Assembly: GCF_030272615.1 (NCBI RefSeq)
Contig: NC_081415.1
Coordinates: 419,428,257-419,492,256 of the forward strand
Direction: 5' to 3'
From: Cryptomeria japonica
Lineage: Eukaryota > Streptophyta > Pinopsida > Cupressales > Cupressaceae
DNA length: 64,000 nt
The position numbers and the translations under genes were made by a program. Shown in pieces: positions 57,103-64,000 of the stretch (position 1 is the first letter of the stretch; every line of letters starts with the position of its first letter). The notes beneath the pieces were generated by a model. That model did not search any database, was not told where the DNA came from, and worked only from the letters and a program-made list of their open reading frames with translations.

Positions 57103-57855
57103 ATGGCTATGGAGAAGCAATTTGAAATGTCTCTTGAGGATTATGATGTTGAAAGGATAAAGAACTTGAAATTGCAAGAAGAATTAAATTCTGCAAATGA
57201 ATTCATTCTTATCCTACAAGAAAGGTTATCATCTGCTCAAGCCAAGAGAAAAGAACTTCTGCAACAACCAGATGATGAGGAGAAGAATGCTCTTTAGGAA
57301 CAATGTCAGAAACTAAGTCAAGCAAAAATGCTCATGAAGAATGAAATGCAAGATCTGACCATGAGGTTATCAAAATATATTGAGGATAGAAAGGAGGAAG
57401 ATAATCTTGTTTTATCTCTGAAGAACAAGTTTGATGAATGTGGAAGATTGACTCATGAGAATAATCTGTTGAGTACTGATTTGGCACACTCCCAGAATAA
57501 TGAACAAGAAATTGAAAGAGAAGTAACTACTCTGAGAGAAGACCTGACTACTGCAAGTGAGTATAAAGAAAAGTTTAGGATCAGTGCTACATAGTTGGAT
57601 GACTTACTAAAAAGAAAAAGACAGATTGATGGTTCTAGAGGACTTGGATTTGTACAAGGTGAAAGCTTCGGTAATGCTAATGAAGATCAGACAATCGGTA
57701 TGTAGAACTCGTCATAACAAAGGAAACCGATAAGGCAATCCAATGCTTATAAATTCAATGGTAGATGTTTTGTTTGCAATAAATTTGGGAATATGGCAAA
57801 ACAATATAGAAATAAGGCAAATCAAAATTACAATTATGTTTCCAGTCAATGCACA
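57103..57855 (+). pseudogene. gag-like ORF1 of I, N-terminal part
   Basis: ATG 57103 gives MAMEKQFEMSLEDYDVERIK, a coiled coil of about 170 residues aligned with B throughout. Then GESFGN and a first knuckle, CFVCNKFGNM, whose His is replaced by Asn. Stops near 57295 (TAG for the AAG of B), 57592 and 57703. The solo LTR at 57856 splits it. Confidence 0.8.
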
Positions 57856-58897
57856 TGTTAGGACCCAAATGCAACTGAGAGTGGGGGGGTGAATCAGTTG
57901 TCTATTAATTTCAACCCAAATATAACTTAATCAAACTTGATGCATAATACCGGTAAACCAAACTTAATGTCAGTTGACAGTTTAACAATTAATAACAATA
58001 CCGGTGAAGTTTAATGCATGAAACAGAAAGAGAAATAACATCCACAACACATAACATAGATATTTGTATGTGGAAAACCTTTAAGGGGAAAAACCATGGT
58101 GGGAAACCTTACCCACAATTAGATGATACTACTATAGATAGTATGTGTGTACAAATGGGTTCTGCACATGCAGAAAGGCCAATTGCCTAGAGCTCACTGC
58201 TCAATCACAAAATAAGAGTCACACTGACTACAATTGGATGGTTAAATCCAATGATAATGTACTACTCAAAGTAGCATCTTCATATGTTGGATTCAGTACT
58301 GGTTAAGCTCTGATTGTCTTCTTCAAACCTTCCTTGAATCTTCAAATGATGTCTACATGAGTAGATCTACTTATATTCGCATATACCTTATTACATTCCT
58401 CTACCACTACTACATAATCTCACAAATGAGATCTTACATATATACCAAAACCTAAGACCAAATGTGTAGGTCGGCTCACTAAGAATATTAAAATTAAATC
58501 AATTACAAATGAATCAATATGTGATGCATCATGTCGGGTCAATGCATTTGCAACAATAACCAATCAATAAATCATCTCTATAACGTGTCGTGTTGATCTG
58601 GAATAGATAACACATGCCAGTCCATAACCTAGACCAATTTGCCGGTAACAACAAATATGCAAACTCGATTAGACCAATAACAAAATCACCAAAAAAAGTG
58701 TCCAAAACATGTCTTCGACATAATCAAGTAATCTCCAGATGATAACAGATCATCCTCAGTGCCGGTGAACCAAATATCGGTCACTATGCATAAGTCACTA
58801 AACATGCCGGTGAACATAACCAAAGATCTCTAGTGCTAATAAGTGTAAGTGTTGACATCAATGACAAAACCAATACAACACATCCATAATACCAACA
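57856..58897 (-). mobile_element. solo LTR inside ORF1 of I
   Basis: 1,042 bp, TGTTAGGACCC to CCAACA on the plus strand, flanked by GCACA (57851-57855) and ACACA (58898-58902), one mismatch. Its layout follows the LTR of C (TGTTAGG start, GGGGGGGTGAATCAG block, GTGGGAAAC block), in the same minus orientation, but it is a separate, diverged subfamily. The host ORF1 resumes directly after it. Confidence 0.85.
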
Positions 58898-59179
58898 ACA
58901 CAAACTGTAAGAAATATGGTCATAGATCAGAAAATTGTAGAATTATTGTTAAATGTCATGCATGTGGAAAGTTTGGACATTTTTCTAATCATTGTAGGTC
59001 AAGAAATAATAATACCGGATATTGCTAAGTATTGGAGAAGCAAGACTCAACTGGTTAATAATGAGAAAGGAAAGCAAAAGGTAGATGAAATACAACAAGA
59101 TCACACCAAGAGATGGGTTAGAAAATTTGAAGAACAAAGTGGAGATGGATCTATACCAGCAAATCCACCAATAGAATAG
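58898..59179 (+). pseudogene. gag-like ORF1 of I, C-terminal part
   Basis: Contains knuckle CHACGKFGHFSNHC with all CCHC ligands present, degraded neighbours, and the Lys-rich tail QDHTKRWVRKFEEQSGDG, ending TAG at 59177-59179. Frame changes occur near 58990-59030. Matches B 15850-16197. Confidence 0.8.
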
Positions 59180-59568
59180 GGTAATCCTCCATCGACAAGA
59201 AATTCCACTGGTTATTGAGTCATAAGCCTTAGGGGTTGGCAAAGTCACTGCTAAATTCTTGCATATTACCTTGGAAGAGATCTAAGGAGATCTAGAGAAA
59301 TATCCTCATCATCGATGAAGGTTACCCCGACACATAACTGTGAAACTGACATCTGTAGGGTTGTTGGTGAAGCATTAATTACAGAAAGTTAGGGTTTTAT
59401 TTGTTGATAAAAGAGGGTAAGTAAATTCATTTTCACTCACCAAGCACTCAAGCATTCAAAGTGAAGTTAAGGCAAATTAAGAGCGAGCAAAGTATTGAGA
59501 AAGGATTTCGAATAGTTATCTGAAGCACTTAATCATCCACCGACATTCACTCATAGGTATTTTCTAAC

Positions 59569-62500
59569 ATGGCATCTGGATCATCAGCACCTACTTTTAT
59601 TGAAAATCCCACCATTGTCGAAGTCAAGGATAGGTTAAGGCCAGCCTTTAAGGAGGTTCCCAAAATTGCCAAGAAGGAAGACTCTATGGGAACATTTTCT
59701 AGGGTTCCTGATGGAGTAATGTATGTTGAAGATGCAAGGGCATACATTCACTGCACTCTTGAGGATTTGGGCACCGAAGATATTAAAAGTATATATCAAT
59801 CAGTGAACTAGGAGACAATAAAAAGATCAAACTAGAATTCAAGACAATTGAGGATCTAGGGTTAACCGGTATTCTATACATAGCGGAATTCAAGGATTAG
59901 GTGATCAGATACATTCTGAGTAGGGTTCACAACAAATTCATTTGGTTATACAGACCCTACATGATCACAAAGGAGGCAATTTAGGTTGTCACTAGCTTAC
60001 CCAAGATCGGACAAGAACTTGGTAAGAAAATTTCCAACACAAAGGTTGAAAAAATCATTGGTGCTACATCCGATAACATATCAATGAGGATAAGCACAAT
60101 AATCGACACAAACATAAATTTTACAAGCATGATCATAGTATATAAGGTAACTCAATCCGATTGATTGAATTTTGTTGCAAGTTCATGCATTCATGTCACA
60201 TATCAGATGTTAAGGAATAATGTGAAGTATGACTTATGTGAATGGATGAGGAGTGAATTGATGCTAAACCTTACTACGATCAAAGGAACCAAGAAAGGCA
60301 CCTTCAGATATGGAAACTTAATTGTGTTTTTAATGCTTTAGTTTTTGAATGAGCTACCCGGTTTAGGAAAGAAGCAATGGGCTCATGACATACCAATAGG
60401 CATGTAGATCAAGATGGCTATCACTGGTCTTGGTACTGACAAAGATGAGAAACTTTGGGGGTATTTTAAGACTTTTCAAGAAAACATGAGGAAAAGGGAG
60501 ATAATTTCAAAGAATATTGTGGAGAAGTATTCCACTAACATATGTTTCATGGTGAAAACTGATGAAAATCTCATGGAAGTAGTTGAACCCAGGCAAATCT
60601 AGATTACTAAGCTTGGATATGAGGTAGATGATAGCATTTTTGAGCTTTATGCAAAGATGTTGTTAGATTCCTCATTAGATGATAAGACATAACACTTTGG
60701 TACAACAGGAGAGAAGGCTCTTGAAGTAAAAACAAGTTTCAACATGAAGAGAAGAGAGAAGAAAATAGAGAAAATGTTTGCATATGTACAAGATGCATTG
60801 CATAAGATAAACACTCAATTGGACTCTAAATCTAAATAGGCAGTCAAACCGATAGAGGTTGCTACTGAAGAAGTGAAGAAGCCACAAGTTCACATTTCCC
60901 CTATCACTTCTGATTTTGATCTTGAGGATAATGAACCTCTGGCTTTTAGAAGGGTGCAAAGGAAGAATGTGGTAAAACCACTAGTAGAACAACATAAGGC
61001 AGAACCTAGGAGGAGACTTGTCAGAAAGGCATCTCATTCTACTGCACCTTTGCCATTGGTAAGGAAGCCTACGTAGAAGAGGAAACCAGTCACACTAGCA
61101 ACCACAAGCAAAAAGCAGAAGGGTGGTGAAACTAAAACTGGTAAGACAATAATGACCTGTGCTGAAATTATTGATGAGGTTACAAAAGATGGAATATTAA
61201 AGAATATATCAAAGTATTATGAAGATTTTGAAGAAAATGAGCAGAATGAGTTAGAAGAGGCTATTTTACTATATATAGACATCTCTAAGAAAGCCTTAGT
61301 TGAAATTTTGAAGGAGATACCTTTATCCCTGTATAATAAACTTGAGGCTAGAAGACTTGATGCTATCAAGAGGGATAGGGAAATCAAGGAAGTTGCAATT
61401 TTGGAACAATGTGGTACTATAAATAATAAAGAGATGAAAAGATGTATAGATACTACTAATACGACAATTTTCAGTAGTAAAAATTGACAGACAAGCCTTA
61501 TGATGGGAAGAGTAAATGAGGTGATAAATGAGACAAGTAAGGGATGGACAAAATTATTTCTGAAAAACCCAGACTTTCTCACATCACAAGAAGAATTTGC
61601 AAAGACAACATCCCCCACCATTCCTGACAAATCAAAAGGAAAGGGTATTTTGGGCATTTCAACTCCAGTTTTGACACTACCACAACCGTCAGTTAAAGTG
61701 AGTGTACAGTCTATACTAGCAAAGATCAATTTTGAGCAAGAGAAAGTACAGGGCATTAGAAACATGGATGATACTCCACCGGCAGTAACCGATACTGCAC
61801 CAAGTGGCAAAGCCATCAGTGCAATAGAGGTTGAGATGGATAAGGTAAATTCAACTGAGTCCATACCGGCAGGTAAAACTGATTCCCGGCAAGAGTTTTG
61901 GCAATTGACACTTCTTAGGTTGAGAAGAAATTAGTCTCTGAATTAAGTCCAACAGAATTAATGATGATGGCCACTCAGAATTGCTAAAGAAAGGAACTAT
62001 AGATAAAGGTTAATTGATCAATCGGTCTCTGTACTACATAGAATAATCCCCGACTGTTAGATTGAGGATGGAGGAATCCCTTCCAGTAAGCTCAAGACTT
62101 TAACAAAGCACATATCAAATAATTATCAATCTTTGAGACAAATTGCAGACCGATAGGCTTTGGATATTTTCTCTGCAACTAAAAGAGTAGCTTTTGATCA
62201 ACTCATAGGAACTGGGAAGAAGAAAATAGAAGACAAGATTATTTCCATTGAAATTTTCCTAAAACAACGTACTAATATTTACAGAGTATGTTGCAATTTA
62301 GGAAATCTTACAGCCAATGTAGATAGAATATTGAAAGAGTTATATGACAAAATGGCTAATATTGCTAACTCTTTTAATGGACTGACTGCACTAGCTACAT
62401 CTATTGATGGACAATTTTTTTCCTTGGAGAACCAAGTTTTTGCTTTTGAGAAGGAGAAAGATAAAATAATAAGGAGAGAAAGATATTTAAGAGGATTGGT

Positions 62501-62717
62501 AAGCCCTAGACTTGATTCATTGGGTGTTTACAAGAAAGAATGCATGGATATGCTAGAAAAACCCACACCGATAGATACCCAGGAGAAGGAATCATTTGCC
62601 CACCTACTCAGTGGACTTGCATCAGTATCTGATACTTTCAAATTAGGTTGGGGTGCGTATCTTCAGTTGCTACAAAAGGCATACCCAGAAATCCTAAAGA
62701 TAACTAAGCTCAAGTGA
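59569..62717 (+). pseudogene. ORF2 of I, unknown protein
   Basis: ATG 59569 begins MASGSSAPTFIENPTIVEVK. Blocks in order: TLEDLGTEDIKSIYQSV, FIWLYRPYMITKEAI, YDLCEWMRSELML, KKGTFRYGNLIV, PITSDFDLEDNEPLAFRRVQ, a basic segment, MTCAEIIDEVTKDGILKNIS, EIPLSLYNKLEARRLDAIKR, SLMMGRVNEVINETS, a variable acidic stretch, and a C-terminal coiled coil with SLENQVFAFEKEKDKIIRR, ending TGA at 62717. About 1,050 codons with stops and several frame changes. This copy is uninterrupted by transposons and is the best guide to full ORF2 structure. No known fold or enzyme motif is recognised. Confidence 0.78.
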
Positions 62718-62757
62718 CACTAATAGTATTCTTTCATTCTTTTATTCTTTCACCGGT

Positions 62758-62913
62758 CTTTGGCATTAATTTCAAAGGGGGAGTATGTATATGTGAAAAA
62801 TATCAAAGAAAATATTATCAGATGGAGTATATGGAGTATGTTGCTCAGGGGGAGCACATCAACAGGAAATCCATTTTTCACATGAGTGTTTCCATCAATG
62901 CCAAAGGGGGAGA
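62758..62913 (+). other. polypurine-tract cluster of I
   Basis: Tracts TCAAAGGGGGAG near 62771, CAGGGGGAGC near 62848 and CCAAAGGGGGAGA (62901-62913) next to the LTR. The first follows TTTGGCATTAATT, the last TCCATCAATGC. Confidence 0.75.
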
Positions 62914-63168
62914 TGGTTGGCAATTGACACTCATTGGATTCATTTTGTTGTCATTGATGGCAACAAGATTTGATGGAAGTCACAAACCAATACTAGGAAG
63001 CATATACTGACAGATACTGACATTGGAAGCATTCAAGCCTACACCGACATCCATACTTCAAGGAAGCCAACATCAAGGAAGATTTATTTAGTAAATCATT
63101 TTGCAATTATTTTTGAGGCCAACATTGAATATCTTTTGTAAATGCATTGTAAGCCAACATAAGGCATT
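62914..63168 (+). repeat. truncated 3' LTR of I
   Basis: Starts TGGTTGGCAATTG and follows the 5' LTR to ATAAGGCAT, then diverges. About 650 bp are missing, including the TATA region and the C-rich end. A deletion that also removed the right target duplication is the simplest cause. Confidence 0.85.
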
Positions 63169-63987
63169 CCAACATAGATACAGGTGGCTACAACAATGAT
63201 AGGGAAGGTAGTAGGGGAGGGAGAGGGTGGAGGAGATGAGGAAGTGTTGATGGATATTCGTAATGTACAGGCATAGGACACTAGAGTGGAGGGTGGTGGT
63301 AGAGTTTCTCGGGTACATTTTGACAGGATCATGCAGGAGAGGGATGTTTCTAGAGAGAGAGTACACACGCTGGAGGATGAGCTGCAGGTGGAGAGGGTGA
63401 GAGGAAACAAACTACAGGCAGAGGTGGGAAGGTTACAGTGGGAGATTGATGATTTGATAGAGAGCCTGCAGATGGCTAGGACCAAGGTGGATGATTTATA
63501 GAGGGAGGGAGAGGAGGCAAAGAGCATGTTGGATTAGGCGAGGATAGGGACCTCCATCAGGGAGCTATATAGCACATTACAATTGTAGGATGAGGAGATG
63601 GAGAATCTATGGGTGAGGCTGCAGAGAGAAGAGGCAGATGTTACTCGCCTATAGGGGGAGAGGGACTCAACACAACAAATGTTAGTCCCCGCAAGGATAG
63701 GGAATATGTACTCTGATATGATGCAGCAGTGGGAGAGGGCTAAGAGGGTGGGATGGGAGGTTGCGTACTATAGAGGATTTTATCATGGAGTGGTCCCAAC
63801 AGAGAAGAGAGCAGCATCACACACAAAGAGTGTATGTTCTCACATGACCCACAGCCATCATCTGATGCAGAGCCAGCAGACAGGCGGATCGGTGGGTATG
63901 AGACCACCTAGGACAAGGGGAGCAGAGGAATCCAGAGGAGGAGGAGGGGATGAGGAGGGGGCTGGAGAGAAAGGAGGGGAGAGTTAG
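63169..63987 (+). pseudogene. antisense ORF of H, coiled-coil C-terminal part
   Basis: One frame from about 63175 to TAG 63985-63987, broken by five internal TAG codons and no TGA or TAA. Each TAG sits where Gln fits (for example VDDL-stop-REGEE, MLD-stop-ARIG). The protein is a coiled coil (RIMQERDVSRERVHTLEDEL), then VPTEKRAASHTKS, then a Gly/Glu/Arg-rich end. It is presumably the continuation of 55359-56123; the exact join is lost with the I truncation. It resembles exon 3 of the D antisense gene in type (Arg/Glu coiled coil, Gly/Arg-rich tail), not in clear sequence. Confidence 0.5.
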
Positions 63988-64000
63988 CTCTATATGACAT

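Larger units (their letters stand above)
56124..63168 (+). mobile_element. pol-less LTR element I, 3' LTR truncated
   Basis: 5' LTR 56124-57029, primer site, ORF1 (split by a solo LTR), ORF2, polypurine tracts, and a 3' LTR beginning at 62914 that matches only to about 63168. Base for base it is closest to B in ORFs and LTR. Left flank is GAGTG (56119-56123); the right duplication is lost with the LTR end. No pol motifs. A complete member of the same kind would be about 6.65 kb. Confidence 0.88.

Noticed and set aside
61217-61864. 215-codon minus-strand ORF
   Set aside because: Antisense shadow of ORF2 of I, which has matching protein-level conservation on the plus strand in B and C.

Overview
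This is nuclear DNA from a large, repeat-rich plant genome. The evidence is that nearly the whole window is plant-type LTR retrotransposons: Ty1/copia, Ty3/gypsy of the Tat type (with a second RNase H), initiator-tRNA-Met primer sites and a captured plant mobile domain (PMD). They are nested several levels deep with almost no host coding space. A gymnosperm or another giant-genome seed plant fits the low gene density, but the species cannot be told from the sequence. I see no intact host gene, rRNA, tRNA or CRISPR.

Layout. 1-1625 is the 3' end of a pol-less LTR element (J). 3474-37606 is one copia element (A, minus strand, perfect AATCT target duplication). Its integrase gene is split by element B (7448-34062, plus strand, perfect GTTCT duplication). 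B is itself split twice: by C (9121-15787, minus) in its gag zinc-knuckle region, and by a 13-kb gypsy element D (17954-30914, minus, perfect CTCCT duplication) in its second ORF. D carries an antisense, intron-containing PMD gene. 37612-40154 has nothing I recognise. 40155-41105 is an array of 15 short palindromic units upstream of an unidentified decayed ORF (G). G is split by a gypsy gag-protease element E (43455-51937), which holds a small polyT-flanked retroposon and a solo LTR (F). About 53.3-55.0 kb is a gypsy LTR (H). The antisense spliced ORF of H (55359 onward) is split by I (56124-63168), a fourth pol-less element that carries its own solo LTR insertion. The H ORF resumes at about 63.17 kb and runs to the window end.

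How the parts relate. B, C, I and probably J form one family of pol-less LTR elements. With nested DNA removed, C is 6.7 kb and B about 7.0 kb. Each complete member has a coiled-coil/CCHC gag-like ORF and a long (about 1,050-1,140 codon) ORF2 that I cannot assign to any family. They share primer site, polypurine tract and TGTT..AACA termini with the autonomous copia A, so trans-mobilisation by A-like elements is plausible. On the gypsy side, D encodes protease, RT, RNase H and integrase but shows no capsid domain. E encodes capsid plus protease remnants but no RT or integrase. D and E share primer-site and polypurine sequences, which suggests possible complementation. All ORFs are damaged; many stops are TAG or TGA, as expected from C-to-T decay of methylated CAG and CGA codons.
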